NCBI GenBank assembly: GCA_033675265.1
Contig: JAUJYZ010001041.1
Coordinates: 248,001 to 312,000, forward strand
From: Actinostola sp. cb2023
Taxonomy: Eukaryota > Cnidaria > Anthozoa > Actiniaria > Actinostolidae
Direction: 5' to 3'
Length of the DNA: 64,000 nucleotides
Both the position numbers and the translations under genes were made by a program. Under the pieces are notes generated by a model. It made no database searches, was not told where the DNA came from, and saw nothing but the letters and a program-made list of their open reading frames with translations. Shown piece by piece: positions 43,337 through 56,279 of this stretch. Each line of letters starts with the position of its first letter. Within the stretch, counting starts at the first letter, position 1.

Positions 43337-43539
43337 AGATTTAGATGTTTAATGTGTCGTATATTTATATTAGGATATAAGTAATGATAATAATAAATAA
43401 ATGGGTTATCATTTGATTGGGGAAGGGCTTTAAGCTAGCAGGGGACTTTGTGTCCTATTGTTATTCTACCCAGTGTAATTGTTATACTGAATCTGTAAAT
43501 AAATAAATGATTCATTAATATTCGTAATTAGTTTAATAA

Positions 43540-43678
43540 TGTCAATCGTTTTTTATTTGATCATAGTTTTTAATAATTTTTATAGTTATATGTATTTATA
43601 CATAGAGGGCCACAGATTTATCAGTGAAAACTGTTACGTGTCACCCTCTGAAAATAAAATTGATTGATCGATTGATTC
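43540..43678 (+). repeat. LINE 3' tail
   Basis: GAGGGCCACAGATTTATCAG ... GTGTCACCCTC hairpin, then GAAAATAAAATTGATTGATC: AATAAA followed by a GATT repeat tail, a CR1/L2-type end. 43679-44140 beyond it is unassigned. Confidence 0.5.
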
Positions 43679-44140
43679 CAATATGCTCATGTGAACAGAA
43701 AAGTCAATTTCCAACGAAAATGTAGACGTGTGGGCAGAATTGAAGACGGAAACATCTTATGCCACATTCACACCATATTTTTAAGTGGTTTAACTAAAAT
43801 TATCTACAAACGCTGCACAACATTTGCTGAAAAACTAGATGCAAACTGTTCTTTTGCTTACACAGTATAAATTCCATGTCTTAACATTAGGTGCCTCAGT
43901 TTAACTAATCAAATGTGTGATTGGAGCATTAGCTGTGTCAGGTGCAAACGTGAATAAATTATGATGGACCTCTCTTGGCTTTAACTTTCTCCCTAATTTA
44001 TACTTGGCATCCCAGGAATCAGAAAGACATTGAAACGAAAAGAGGAATATGTATGTGTTATATAGGAAATAATTTGGATATTGCTATCTATAAAGTTCCA
44101 ATAATTGTTTTGTTGAACACTCAACCTCGCTTTTTCCAAT

Positions 44141-44436
44141 ATACAGTCAATGTCATTAACGTTGTCCAGCTAAAAAGAGATTTTAAAACACTACAATAAA
44201 TGTTGCATGTCTCCTTCTATATTCGTTTTGCGCACGTGGAATTTTAATAATTTCAAAAGCCTAAATCACCTCAGTGTGAGAAAATAATTTCAACAATGCC
44301 CGTTTTCACACGCAGAGGTGATTTTTGCTTTTGAAATTAAAATTCCACGCGTGCAAAACGAATATAGAATGAGACACGTGACATTTATTGCAGTGTTAAT
44401 CTCTTTTTAGCTGGACAACGTTAATGACATTGTGAC
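44141..44436. mobile_element. foldback MITE, arms about 130 bp
   Basis: CAATGTCATTAACGTTGTCC ... ATATTCGTTTTGCGCACGTG on the left, inverse on the right, loop near 44275-44305. No coding content. Confidence 0.9.
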
Positions 44437-44483
44437 GTCAGTATAGCCATAGGAAGTCAAAATCTTCTCAACTTTCTGATATA

Positions 44484-44756
44484 CAGTTGAACCTCCGATT
44501 GCGACCACTCTCGTAAGCGACCACCTCTCCTAAGCGACCAGTTTTTCAAAATACCAGAAGTTCAGTTCCCAGTCAAATCACTATAGTTGGAACCTCTCGT
44601 AAGCGAACACCTCTCCTAAGCGACCAGTTTTTCAAAATACCAGAAGTTCAGTTCCCAGTCAAATCACTATAGTTGGAACCTCTCGTAAGCGACCACCTCT
44701 CGTAAGCGACCACAAAGTTTGACATTTTGGGAGGTCGCTTAAGGGAGGTTCGACTG
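44484..44756. mobile_element. pogo/Tc1-like MITE, copy 3, internally duplicated
   Basis: CAGTTGAACCTCCGATTGCG to GGAGGTTCGACTG, flanked by TA. It is longer than the other copies because a segment of about 86 bp (CTAAGCGACCAGTTTTTCAA ... CTATAGTTGG) is tandemly duplicated. Confidence 0.88.
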
Positions 44757-45093
44757 TATATTATTTTGTGCCGTTAGAAAGAAAATCATTTAAGACTACA
44801 CAGCTGCTGCTCCAAGATAACAAAACAGTGGTCGTACGATCTCTACATGCAAATGAGCAGAATAAAACGACAACTGAGCAAAACAAATATTGTCAATTCT
44901 CTCAGAAATGCCACAATAATTGAAGAATTTGACAACTGAATATCTCAGACGAATTGAGCAAAGTTATATTTAAGTTGATATTTGACTACTCAATCATCCA
45001 AGTCAAAGCAATTAAGAAATGTGGTCTTTCCGGTAAGTGCCCTCTAAAAGGGAAGGCACAGAAGAAAATACAACAACAACAAACATTACTTAA

Positions 45094-45550
45094 AGTGCCT
45101 ATAACCCCTGTCAGTTTGTTTTAAAAATCGATTATATATTAAGTGAATAGTTGCAGGTTTCAGTATTTTGTGATTTGAACTTCGCGTTTGCAAGCTATAG
45201 AGGTTTGAAATCGCGATATGGAAATCAGATGACGTCAAAATGACGCACTTTAAGGAATCAGGCCTCATACAAAAACACCCTTGTGCAAATTACTGACATT
45301 TTGAAACTTGCAATATCTTTTCACAGTTGATAGATATGGTTTGATAAACTTTTTATCCTATTTCAGAAAGAACACATCTAAATAAGCTATGGCATCACTC
45401 CTTAAGTTACGTCACCAAATTAACATATCCCGATTTCAAACCTCTATAACTCACAAACACCAAGTTCAAATCACAAAATACTGAAACCTGTAACTATTCA
45501 CTTAATATATAATCGATTTTTAAAACAAACTCACAGGGGTTATAGGCACT
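45094..45550. mobile_element. Kolobok/piggyBac-type MITE, TTAA duplication, 457 bp
   Basis: Ends AGTGCCTATAACCCCTGT and inverse with about 130-bp inverted repeats, flanked by TTAA (45090-45093 and 45551-45554). The first nine bases equal those of the THAP-bearing element at 7765, so that family is a likely source of transposase. Confidence 0.88.
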
Positions 45551-45717
45551 TTAAAGCTGTAAGCACCAGCCATATTGTAAACATGAATAGCTAGCTAATT
45601 CAAAAATCTCCATCTTCCAAGTTCAACATTTTAAAAATCTCCCTCTTCCATTCTACAGCAAACGTACTCGCCCTAATCACGCCGTTCAACTTTATTTTAC
45701 TATCATAATAGATTCCT

Positions 45718-48555
45718 AACTTACATGGAAACTAGCGAGTACACTAGTATGGGCTGCGTCGGTGATAAATAATGAAATATAACACCGTGTAAAAGATTAC
45801 TAGAATACACACACGTTTCTCTGTCGAAGCAGATGGCAAAATTACACTAGTATGGGATGCGTCGGTGTATAATGATTAATTCAAAGGATATAAGAAATCT
45901 ATAACACCTTGTAAAAGAGTACTAACTTACATGGACACTAGCGAATACACTATAGTATGGGCTGCGTCGGTGTATAATGATTAATTCAAAGGTTATAGGA
46001 AATCCATAACACCGTGTAAAAGAGTACTAACTTACATGGAAACTAGCGAGTACACTAGTATGGGCTGCGTCGGTGCATAATGATAAATTCAAAGGTAATA
46101 GGAAATCTATAACACCTTGTAAAAGACTACTAACTTACATGGAAACTAGCGAGTACACTAGTATGGGCTGCTTCGGTGGATAATGATCAATTCAAAGGAT
46201 ATAAGAAATCTATAACACCTTGTAAAAGAGTACTAACTTACATGGAAACTAGCGAGTACACTAGTATGGGCTGCGTCGGTGTATAATGATAAATTCAAAG
46301 GTTATAGGAAATCTATAACACCGTGTAAAAGAGTACTAACTTACATGGAAACTAGCGAGTACACTAGTATGGGCTGCGTCGGTGTATAATGATAAATTCA
46401 AAGGTTATAGGAAATCTATAACACACCGTGTAAAAAAGAGTACTAACTTACATGGAAACTAGCGAGTACACTAGTATGGGCTGCTTCGGTGGATAATGAT
46501 AAATTCAAAGGATATAAGAAATATATAACACCTTGTAAAAGAGTACTAACTTACATGGAAACTAGCGAGTACACTAGTATGGGCTGCGTCGGTGTATAAT
46601 GATAAATTCAAAGGTTATAGGAAATCTATAACACCGTGTAAAAGAGTACTAACTTACATGGAAACTAGCGAGTACACTAGTATGGGCTGCGTCGGTGTAT
46701 AATGATAAATTCAAAGGTTATAGGAAATCTATAACACCGTGTAAAAGAGTACTAACTTACATGGACACTAGCGAGTACACTAGTATGGGCTGCGTCGGTG
46801 TATAATGATAAATTCAGAGGTTATAGGAAATCTATAACACCTTGTAAAAGAGTACTAACTTACATGGGAACTAGCGAGTACACTAGTATGGGCTGCGTCG
46901 GTGTATAATGATAAATTCAGAGGTTATAGGAAATCTATAACACCTTGTATAAGAGTACTAACTTACATGGGAACTACGAGTACACTAGTATGGGCTGTGT
47001 CGGTGTATAATGATAAATTCAAAGGTTATAGGAAATCTATAACACCTTGTAAAGAGTACTAACTTACATGGACACTAGCGAGTACACTAGTATGGGCTGC
47101 GTCGGTGTATAATGATAAATTCAAAGGTTATAGGAAATCTATAACACCTTGTAAAAGAGTACTAACTTACATGGACACTAGCGAGTACACTAGTATGGGC
47201 TGCGTCGGTGTATAATGATAAATTCAGAGGTTATAGGAAATCTATAACACCTTGTAAAAGAGTACTAACTTACATGGGAACTAGCGAGTACACTAGTATG
47301 GGGCTGGTCGGTGTATAATGATAAATTCAAAGGTTATAGGAAATCGATAACACCTTGTAAAAGAGTACTGAAACTTAACACATGGGAACTAGCGAGTACA
47401 CTAGTATGGGCTGTGTCGGTGTATAATGATAAATTCAAAGGTTATAGGAAATCGATAACACCTTGTAAACGAGTACTAACTTACATGGAAACTAGCGAGT
47501 ACACTAGTATGGGCTGCTTCGGTGGATAATGATAAATTCAAAGGATATAAGAAATCTATAACACCTTGTAAAAGAGTACTAACTTACATGGAAACTAGCG
47601 AGTACACTAGTATGGGCTGCGTCGGTGTATAATGATAAATTCAAAGGTTATAGGAAATCTATAACACCGTGTAAAAGAGTACTAACTTACATGGAAACTA
47701 GCGAGTACACTAGTATGGGCTGCGTCGGTGTATAATGATAAAGCGAGTACTAACTAGTACTAGACAGGGCTGCGTCGGTGTATAATGATAAATTCAAAGT
47801 AAAGGAAATCTATGACACCGTGAAAAAGAGTACTAACTTACATGGGAACTAGCGAGTACACTAGACAGTATGGGCTGCGTCGGTGTATAATAAATTCAAA
47901 GGTAAAGGAAATCTATGACACCGTGAAAAGAGTACTAACTTACATGGGAAATCTACACTAGACAGTATGGGCTGCGTCGGTGTATAATGATAAAAGAGGT
48001 AAACTAACTATACAGCGTGAAAAAGAGTACTAACTTACATGGGAACTAGCGAGTACACTAGTATGGGCTGCGTCGGTGTATAATGATAAATTCAAAGTTA
48101 AAGGAAATCTATAACAGCGTGAAAAAGAGTACTAACTTATATGGAAACTAGCGAGTCCACTAGTATGGGCTGCGTCGGTGTATAATGATAAATTCAAAGG
48201 TAAAGGAAATCTATAACACCGTGAAAAAGAGTACTAACTTACATGGGAACTAGCGAGTACACTAGTATGGGCTGCGTCGATGTATAATGATAAATTCAAA
48301 GGTAAAGGAAGTCTATAACTGCGCGTGAAAAAGAGTAGCGTGAAAAAGAGTACTAACTTATATGGAAACTAGCGAGTCCACTAGTATGGGCTGCGTCGGT
48401 GTATAATGATAAATTCAAAGGTAAAGGAAGTCTATAACAGCGTGAAAAAGAGTACTAACTTACATGGAAACTAGCGAGTACACTAGTATGGGCTGCGTCG
48501 GTGTATAATGATAAATTCAAAGGTGAATGAAATCTATAACACCGTGAAAAAGAGT
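45718..48555 (+). repeat. satellite array, about 27 copies of a 103-bp unit
   Basis: Unit contains ACTAGCGAGTACACTAGTAT, GGGCTGCGTCGGTGTATAAT, and AATCTATAACACCGTGTAAA. Copies differ by substitutions and small indels; the first and last units are more diverged and the right end carries deletions, the usual edge pattern of a tandem array. It is followed by a hairpin with TTAGCCCTTCGTC arms (48570-48645). Inverted copies lie at 54285-54622 and a fragment at 53727-53766. Confidence 0.96.
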
Positions 48556-48730
48556 ACTTAACTTTACTGATCGCGTTTCCAGCGTTAGCCCTTCGTCTAT
48601 GCTCTTACTCCGATGAAGGGCTAAGGTTCGAAACGACAGTAAATTTGGGTACGGTGTTATAGATTTCCTTGAAAATGAACCTTTGATATATATATGTTAA
48701 TTACAATGAAAAGATGTATAAAAATAGAAA

Positions 48731-49925
48731 CAAGACGCTCAATGAGCGTATACTCGGGCATTACAGAGCTTGGGCTTCCTCGGTGGTCTCCTAGCTCGCA
48801 GTCGTGTTTGAAGAACGTTGCGTGACGACAATAAGCACGGCTTCGAGGGAGACTATATTTGACATTGAGATTCATATCACTGAAATTATATTTTTCATGG
48901 CAGATCTACTGGGAGATCAAATCCTCGCTCTCTAGCTTTTGACATGTAAAACAATGATTATCTAAGAATTTCCAGGCCGACGTTGAGGAACTGAATCGGA
49001 CAAATAAATTGCTCCAACATTATCCCCGAATTTCGTACTTTAGCATGGACTCAAATTGACCTTGCTTTCCGTAGAGTGAACTTTTGAAGTACGATTCCTT
49101 TATCTTCTGAATTTTTCAAACCTTCAATCATTAATATTTGTCGTTATAAATGTGTTTCATTTTATTATCCGATATTAATAACGGGTTTTTGAGCAATTAG
49201 TACAAGAGCGCCGCTACGCAGGCTAAATCAACCACGGCGTGACGCCACGGCAGTCAGCAAGCACAGCGACACCTGGCATATCAAGAAATATGTGCTTTTT
49301 ACGTAGACCAGCTACGGGGACTGGGCACGAGTTTACCGGTCACCCTGTGTTAGGTTTCCCAGTCTTTTTGGCCGTGTTACAAAATGGAGGACAATGTTTA
49401 AAATTACATTCATTTACTCGATTGGCTGTAAGTTTGGATGGATTTTTCGATAAAAATCGTACTTTTAAGCGAAAAATATTTACAGGGTTTCCAAATATGA
49501 TAAGTACAATGCCCAAATATGGACATAGGAAAGCTGGCCGAGCAACAGCACACTTTAATGGGGGATTTCTTGATATGCTTGCCTTAGATACAACATAATT
49601 TCTCTTCTGCACAAGACATACTGCTTCTCTCTCGATCCAGCACGAGCTTCTAGCACTTCTACTCGTCGAAGACGATCGATAACTTATCAGTTCTACTCTC
49701 GAATGATGACCATGTGCTCTATATTTATCTGCGCTGAGCGAACAATACTTCGGATTTAGTTCGATATACGCCCGGAAACTATTCAACCCGTTTGAGCGAA
49801 TCATATGCTTTCGGATTTAGTTCGGTAGGCATTCGGAACCTATTCGACCCGTTTGTGACCAACGAAAAATAAAATAAAAAGAAAGCCCATTTTATAACTC
49901 GGGCTTCCTCCGAAAGTGCCCGAGT
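48731..49925 (-). mobile_element. Helentron-like (HINE) element, copy 2, 1195 bp
   Basis: Same ends as 18975-20493: on the minus strand it starts ACTCGGGCACTTTCGGAGG and ends GCCCGAGT, hairpin ACGCTCATTGAGCGT, CTTG, with TT on both sides. The subterminal AACGAAAAATAAAATAAAAA and GTTGCGTGACGA motifs are shared. The middle is different from copy 1 and has no recognised coding region. Confidence 0.7.
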
Positions 49926-50610
49926 AATTAATTGAAATAATTGATGAGCATGAATGCATGGACAAGATCTAATAAAAAACATTAGCGTTTATCTAATAAT
50001 CAACCCTATATAGTCGTTTACAAGTGCTTGAGTGGTGACGTGGTTTATATGTGTCGGGAAGTGTAGGTTTACATACTGCACGTCACCAGTATACTATATA
50101 ACTAAATGCCTCATTCACAGTGCCACAGTAACTGATAGCGTGAACTTGGGCTTCATAATAAAGCTATTTTGATAGATTAAATGTAAAACCTAAAAGTTTA
50201 TTTGTATCGTCATACAGAAGTCCCGGGGACAGAAGTACTAGTTGTTTTAGCCTATTACTTACACAATTTAAAGCAGACTCCCCACAGTCGAAAATAGCAG
50301 TTCACGGAATGGGTATATATTAATTTACTAAAAATGCTTAAACGGCGAAAATACAATCGAAAAACATCCTTAATTCTTTGGATATGTTGATTTAACTTGA
50401 AGCAGTATTTTAAAAATGTTTATGGTGTCTAAATATGTTTCTTTGGGCATGGTATCTTCTTGTATTTTTACATCGCTAGTCATAAATACAATATAAACAG
50501 TGAATAATTGATTACAAAGTCTTTGACAGTCTTTCATGATCACCTCATGGTTCCAACACGGCGGATTTCAAGTTGTTTTCTTCTTCATAAATAATTCTAG
50601 AGCCTTCGGC
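49926..50610. other. intergenic, no feature seen
   Basis: AT-rich; no gene or repeat arms recognised. Confidence 0.4.
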
Positions 50611-50679
50611 GATTTTGTGCATTAAATTATGGCAAGAACTTCGTTTCATCACTCGGCAACCTCATTATATACCGAAGAG

Positions 50680-50943
50680 TCAATCGTCGCCAGAAAATGC
50701 CGGGTTTTCCATTTGTATCACCAAAAGATCTCCAGAAACGGTAAAGTCAACTATTTTCCCCTTAGTTTGTGCTTTGAGATCGTCTTTGAACCAAATTGTA
50801 CCAGTCGAATAATCCGTGAATCGTGTGATCGTTGGGTCATCCGCGCAGCGGCCGGCGCAGGGGACATGCGCATTAGAACCCAGTTTGCGATTTGAGGACA
50901 ACGACGACGACGCCTGCATTTTTAGACTTGGGTTTTTCCACAG
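50680..50943 (-). other. possible exon of unknown function
   Basis: Minus-strand open stretch with a soluble, mixed-composition product whose last part (TGTIWFKDDLKAQTKGKIVD, then a short strand-like segment) looks protein-like. It ends at a stop at 50680. No domain recognised, no splice signal chosen. It may be chance. Confidence 0.2.
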
Positions 50944-50975
50944 GAAGCCCAAGTAATGAACAATTATTGGATGAG

Positions 50976-51085
50976 GTTGAGCATGATATCGTAAATTATC
51001 AAGACCGAGGTCTGTGTTATCTGCCGAAGCCGTAGGCTGAGAAACTGATAACACAGACCCGAGGTCTTGATAATTTACGATATGA
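50976..51085. repeat. foldback hairpin with GCCGAAGCCGTAGGC apex
   Basis: Arms of about 45 bp (ATCGTAAATTATCAAGACCG ... GTCTGTGTTATC) around CTGCCGAAGCCGTAGGCTGA (51021-51040). A smaller hairpin follows at 51212-51268 (GAACTTGACAGGATA arms). Confidence 0.85.
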
Positions 51086-51745
51086 TGCGAAAACCGAATT
51101 CAATAATTGTTTTATTAAACATTTTGTATAAGTGAGAACACAATTATAATCAGGTCAATAAATGGTGCCATGACCTGCATTGACACTGCAACGTACCACT
51201 CTTTATGACTTTGAATGAACTTGACAGGATAAATCTATTATTTGCAGCAGATAATATCCTGTCAAGTTCACAGGTTATTAAGAATTAACTGCATGCTCTC
51301 AGCCGATCAGATGCGAGAAAGTGAGTAAAATGTTTAATAATCATGTTTAACTGCAGTCTTTCACTGTCGAATTAAATATTTAATCGTCAAAAAAAAATAT
51401 ACAATTTCAGATATAGTTTTCAACATATGGTCTTTGGGGATGTCGAGTTGTGAGATCGCCTTCCGCTTGGGTCTTGATATGCCTTGTAAACTCAATCAAT
51501 CATTTTATATTTTGCATTTCCAAACTCCGCCAACGTATTCTGTTAATTTTAGCAATCGCTGACTGTCTTTCTTCAAGTTACCTCGTTTAGAAACACTTTG
51601 TGGCGTGATATTGAATTTCTTAACGTTTCCTTACGAGAGAGTTCTACAGTATTAATTAAACTAAGATAACCCAGACATTGCGTGGGGCTCTTGTCAAGCA
51701 ATCATTTAGCCACTTTAACATCACGACATATTACACTAAGTGCAA

Positions 51746-52003
51746 CAATGGTTGTCGGGTTCAAAATCATAGAACATTGAAGCTGAGACCGCTAGGATGT
51801 ATGGGTAAGCGGTAAATCAGCTAAGTTTTATATGTAGTCAGAGGAAAATGTTGGTGTTTATTGAAAGAAATGATCTCTGAATTCAACGCATATTCGGGAA
51901 AGAAATTACGAATAAGCGACGTTATTTGACTCATTTACCGCTTTCCCAGGTATCCCTTGCGGTCTTAGCTTCTATGTTCTATGATTTTGAACCCGACAAC
52001 GAG
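51746..52003. mobile_element. MITE with about 70-bp inverted repeats
   Basis: GGTTGTCGGGTTCAAAATCA ... GGTAAGCGGTAAAT on the left, inverse on the right (51935-52003). Interior noncoding. Confidence 0.85.
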
Positions 52004-52139
52004 TCTTCAATTTAGTGTATACTCTCCTAACGAAAGCCGGAATATGATATCGATTGCTTGAAAATGTGGATATTCTTCACTGTTTCTTTCTACATGTGTT
52101 CAACTTCTCTTCAATGTAGGTTTACATTGGATTCGCTAA

Positions 52140-52352
52140 GGCCTACGGCAAACGTCGAACTAACCATGAACTTAATTCAGTCGAACCTATTAATTTTGTG
52201 GATACACTGCATTAAACCTTTATTATTTTTATTATTATTATTAATTAGGCTGATGGATAGTAATAATATGATGGTCCCGTGATTATAATTTGCTGAGAAG
52301 GCTTATTTTTAATAGGATCGGCGCGACTTAAGTTCGACGTTTACATTAGGCC
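52140..52352. mobile_element. PIF/Harbinger-like MITE, copy 2, 213 bp
   Basis: Inverted relative of 35858-36064, flanked by TAA (52137-52139 and 52353-52355). Ends GGCCTACGGCAAACGTCGAA and inverse of GGCCTAATGTAAACGTCGAA. Confidence 0.88.
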
Positions 52353-52359
52353 TAAGATT

Positions 52360-53340
52360 CAGGTTTAACAGGCATAAGGCAGTTAATATTATATATATCT
52401 CAAATATATGAATCCGCAGAGACCATGTTGATTTGCATTGTTGGTGAAATAGTTTGAACGGAAGCGATTAATTTGAACAGAAGACATCGTATGAATTCGT
52501 TCGATCGTTCATTATGAGTCAATTGGACCGAAATTCGGTATGTAATAAATGGCTATGCATTTGATCGATTCAAAACACAGTTTTCTCTATAAATGATTGA
52601 ATACCTTTCATGTGTTATTTTATTTATAATATTCAAGAGAGGTCGTTGTGTTCTCAAGTCATGAATCTGTCGAGTGGTCTATGTTATTTTACTTACCATA
52701 CACACCGAGCTAGCCGTACGGTCGTTTACTTCGCCCTGTCGTCACCAGTGTTCAATCCAATGTCATCACAAATACGAATGATTCAAGTATATACCAATCC
52801 AACATTTAAATGAGACGTTACTGCAAATAACCAATGAGAATATTGTATTTGGAGAGCTTATGAAATGGACCAATCAGAGATCGAGAAGAATGACTTCCTT
52901 TCAAATCAACCAATCAGAGCAAGTCATCTTAACAGAGCAAAAACACTTCCAACATTTCATTGAACACGTGTCAGTGAAGGATGAAACTTGAACGCCGAGT
53001 AGAAATGCATCGCCGAACTGACATTTCGGTCGCTAGTCGTTCGTCTGTGTCTTTCGGCTCTTCAATTTACCCCCGACATGTGATTGATATACACCAACGC
53101 AGTGTCAACCGGCTATGATAACCGCTAGTCCTTGTAAACATTTCATTCCAATAAAGTCTACGCCGCATCAGTTCACGCTGCACAATTGCGCCTTTATTAA
53201 GGCTTAAAATAGCGGTCCTTGACAGCGCTAGTTGATTATAGATCTCTTGGGTCTCTCATGATAGCCGACCATTGTAATTGTTAAAATTATCATTTTAATT
53301 AAAAATATTTTTTGTTTCCATATTTGGAATAGAGCCACCT
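52360..53340. other. intergenic, no feature seen
   Basis: Short open frames only. AATAAAG at about 53150 may be a fortuitous polyadenylation signal. Confidence 0.4.
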
Positions 53341-53360
53341 AGTGGAAAAGCTGAATAAAG

Positions 53361-53522
<162 letters not shown>

Positions 53523-53766
53523 CAACTACTAATTGCTTGGCTGTTGTCGACTTGATCAATTACAAGAACACACTAGAAAATTGAGTTCTACGAAACCACA
53601 TCTACATCTACATTTAATAAGTCAGAAGGAACTATACTACACATCATTAATCGCTATCTTATCGAAAACAAGATTAACTTTACTGACGTTTCGAGGCTTT
53701 GCCCTTCGTCGGACTCAAAAGAACTCTTTTACACGGTGTTATAGATTTCCTTTACCTTTGAATTTA

Positions 53767-53787
53767 TGCATGGATCAATTCCAGCTG

Positions 53788-53824
<37 letters not shown>

Positions 53825-54284
53825 GCATACCCCAGGGATTTGTAAGGACCTGTGTTCCAGGGGCGGGGATTTTGTACAACAACGTGTTGCCCCGGGGGCG
53901 GGGGCGGGGATAACTTGACCGAGCGTATAATCAATGGAGGAATTCAAAATAATGGATTTCGCCAATAAAGAGACTACTTTTGTCGCCGATTGGCTTGAAA
54001 AACAAGGTCTTGCAAAGTTAAAGGCTTTCTTAATTGAAAAAAAAGGCAGATATGACTTCTTATCTCTACTGTTATGGTCAATAATTATTTCCAAAAGATG
54101 TCTAGCTTGATTATTAAACATGCCTTTAATATTATTCAATTGTTGGTTGCTTTTCCGTTGCCGTTTCTGGCGGTCCAGGGGCAGGGAATTTGTAGTCCCA
54201 AGAAATTTGTTTTGCAAATCCCCGGGGGTCAGCCCGGGGGGGGGGGGGGGGGGGGGATGGTAACAGCTGGAATTGATCCATGCA
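53767..54284. mobile_element. inverted-repeat element with poly-C/poly-G ends inside a satellite unit
   Basis: Perfect 24-bp ends (TGCATGGATCAATTCCAGCT...) lead into 31 C residues at 53792-53822 on the left and into a G run (54234-54256) on the right. It lies within a 103-bp satellite unit: unit sequence stops at CTTTGAATTTA and resumes at TTATC...TATACACC, suggesting a TTA duplication. Interior AT-rich, noncoding. Confidence 0.75.
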
Positions 54285-54622
54285 TTATCTTTATACACCG
54301 ACGCAGCCCATACTACTGTACTCGCTAGTTGCCATGTAAGTTAGTACTCTTTTTCACGGTGTTATAGATTTCCTTTACCTTTGAATTTATCATTATACAC
54401 CGACGCAGCCCATACTAGTATACTCGCTAGTTGCCATATAAGTACTCTTTTTCACGGTGTTATAGATGTCCTTTAACCATTGAATTTATCATTATACACC
54501 GACGCAGCCCATACTAGTATACTCGCTAGTTGCCATATAAGTACTCTTTTTCACGGTGTTATAGATGTCCTTTAACCATTGAATTTATCATTATACACCG
54601 ACGCAGCCCATACTACTGTACT
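54285..54622 (-). repeat. inverted copies of the 103-bp satellite
   Basis: A little over three units, reverse orientation to 45718-48555 (ACACCGACGCAGCCCATACT, CACGGTGTTATAGAT). They have shared variants (TTTAACCATTGAA) not common in the large array. Confidence 0.92.
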
Positions 54623-54783
54623 CCGGCACTAGTTTTTGACATCCGCTACTATAACGAAAACTATTGCTCCCATTTTTTCAATGTTGTCAATAACTCATCT
54701 TTATTAAAAACGTGACATTAATTGCACTTGGTACTTTGGTTGTAGTCTGTGCATCTGCCGTGCATCGGTGACAGTTAACGATG

Positions 54784-54890
54784 CTGTTTTTTATGAATGT
54801 CTTATTGCTTTTTTATGAATGTCTTATTGCTTTTTTATGAATGTCTTATTGCTTTTTTATGAATGTCTTATTGCTTTTTTATGAATGTCT
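54784..54890. repeat. minisatellite, five 22-bp units
   Basis: TTTTTTATGAATGTCTTATT plus GC, five nearly identical copies. Confidence 0.95.
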
Positions 54891-55076
54891 TTATTTACTA
54901 TTATAATATTCATTAATAATTCATTAGGCAGCTATCCAATCTGTGCTCAGCATTCTGGTCACGTGGCTACCTTGTAACTCCCATACAATTTCCAAGAAAC
55001 TAAAAGCACGGGGAGGGTTTGAATAGTTGGCAGGGAATAGGTGGGGTTGATTAATTACTGCAATTGTTCATAAGTA

Positions 55077-55197
55077 TGATACAGAATAGTAATAAAGCTT
55101 ATTAGTATTCTGTATCTGATACAGAATACTAATAGACCTTATTAGTATTCTGTATCAGATACAGAATACTAATAAGCTCTATAAGTATTCTGTATCG
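55077..55197. repeat. tandem palindromes, three copies
   Basis: Alternating TTAGTATTCTGTATC and GATACAGAATACTAAT units, so adjacent units pair with each other. Confidence 0.9.
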
Positions 55198-55199
55198 AT

Positions 55200-56140
55200 C
55201 AATGCATTATATAAGAGGAACAATACATTATCCTAAATTAGCTAATTAAGAAAAATCAGTACACGTTAGATTTTGTTCTGCAGTTTCTTTAATGTAACTC
55301 TCTTCCTCTATTACTTACTAATGCTATAATCATTTGGATTTCTAGCTTTGTGCGGCAATTCTTTCACAATCTCAAATAAATTATAACAAACTTTGAAAGA
55401 CACGAGATTACTTCAAATTAAGGACTTCGCACAGTTCTCGCTAAATATTGCGTTACTTGCTACATTATTATTTTCAAGAACCTCGAACTAGAAGATGGTA
55501 AAGTAATGTTAGTCGAACTAGAACTTCATACGGAATTTATGTGTCAAAAGAAAGTCAATAGACTCTTTCCTTGCTACCTTGTTTTTACGAGACATCTGCC
55601 AGAAATCTTTACACTCCATGCACTTCGGTGCTAGTTTGGGCACATTCCCTCAACAACTGACTCTCTTGTGATGGACTTTTGGCAGTTTAAAAATTTGTCA
55701 GCCATTTGATGACCGTCTTAGCTCTATGACCTTCCTGTGAGAACTGTTCTTGATTTGATTGAAAAGAATCAAAACTCCGTTCGCATTCACAATTAAAGCG
55801 CCCTTTGAAAACCAAACAAAACTGTAAATGTATTCTAAATGAAAAAGCAGGCATATTACATATTTGCCGTATTTGTTCTTTGTTATGTCTTAATGAGCAA
55901 TCAACTCTATTCAAAAACTACCAAGTATGAAAAGGAATAAAACATTTATTAAACAATCGATATCTTAATATAATACGAAACTGCCTTCATTGTTTAGTGC
56001 GGTCAAGTTAAGCAATCGGAATGAGAATTGAATGCTAAAAGAACAGTTATTTAATTATTATATTATTTTCATCTCAATCAGATATTGACTACAATTCTGG
56101 TTGAAACGCCTACCTGGTTCAAACAATGATTAAACAATAT
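55200..56140. other. intergenic, no feature seen
   Basis: AT-rich; short open frames without motifs. Confidence 0.4.
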
Positions 56141-56144
56141 CATA

Positions 56145-56252
56145 AGTAATTTACAATATTCGTGACAATGTTGTATCTTATTTACAATCTCGAGCCGAAG
56201 GCGAGAGATTCTAAATAAGATACAACATTGCCACTCATATTGTAAATAATAC
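56145..56252. repeat. foldback hairpin, CGAGCCGAAGGCGAG apex
   Basis: Arms of about 47 bp including AATGTTGTATCTTATTTA; apex at 56191-56205. Confidence 0.9.
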
Positions 56253-56279
56253 TTGTTTTTCTTACAGTACGTATACTAT

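Noticed and set aside
45718..48555. Regular spacing suggestive of a CRISPR array
   Set aside because: The whole 103-bp unit is repeated with no unique spacers, and the DNA is eukaryotic; it is a satellite.
49239..49598. 119-codon plus-strand frame inside the second Helentron-like copy
   Set aside because: Not found in the other copy and no recognisable domain; left as noncoding.
53729..54298. 189-codon Pro/Gly-rich frame
   Set aside because: Created by the poly-C and poly-G tracts of the inverted-repeat element.
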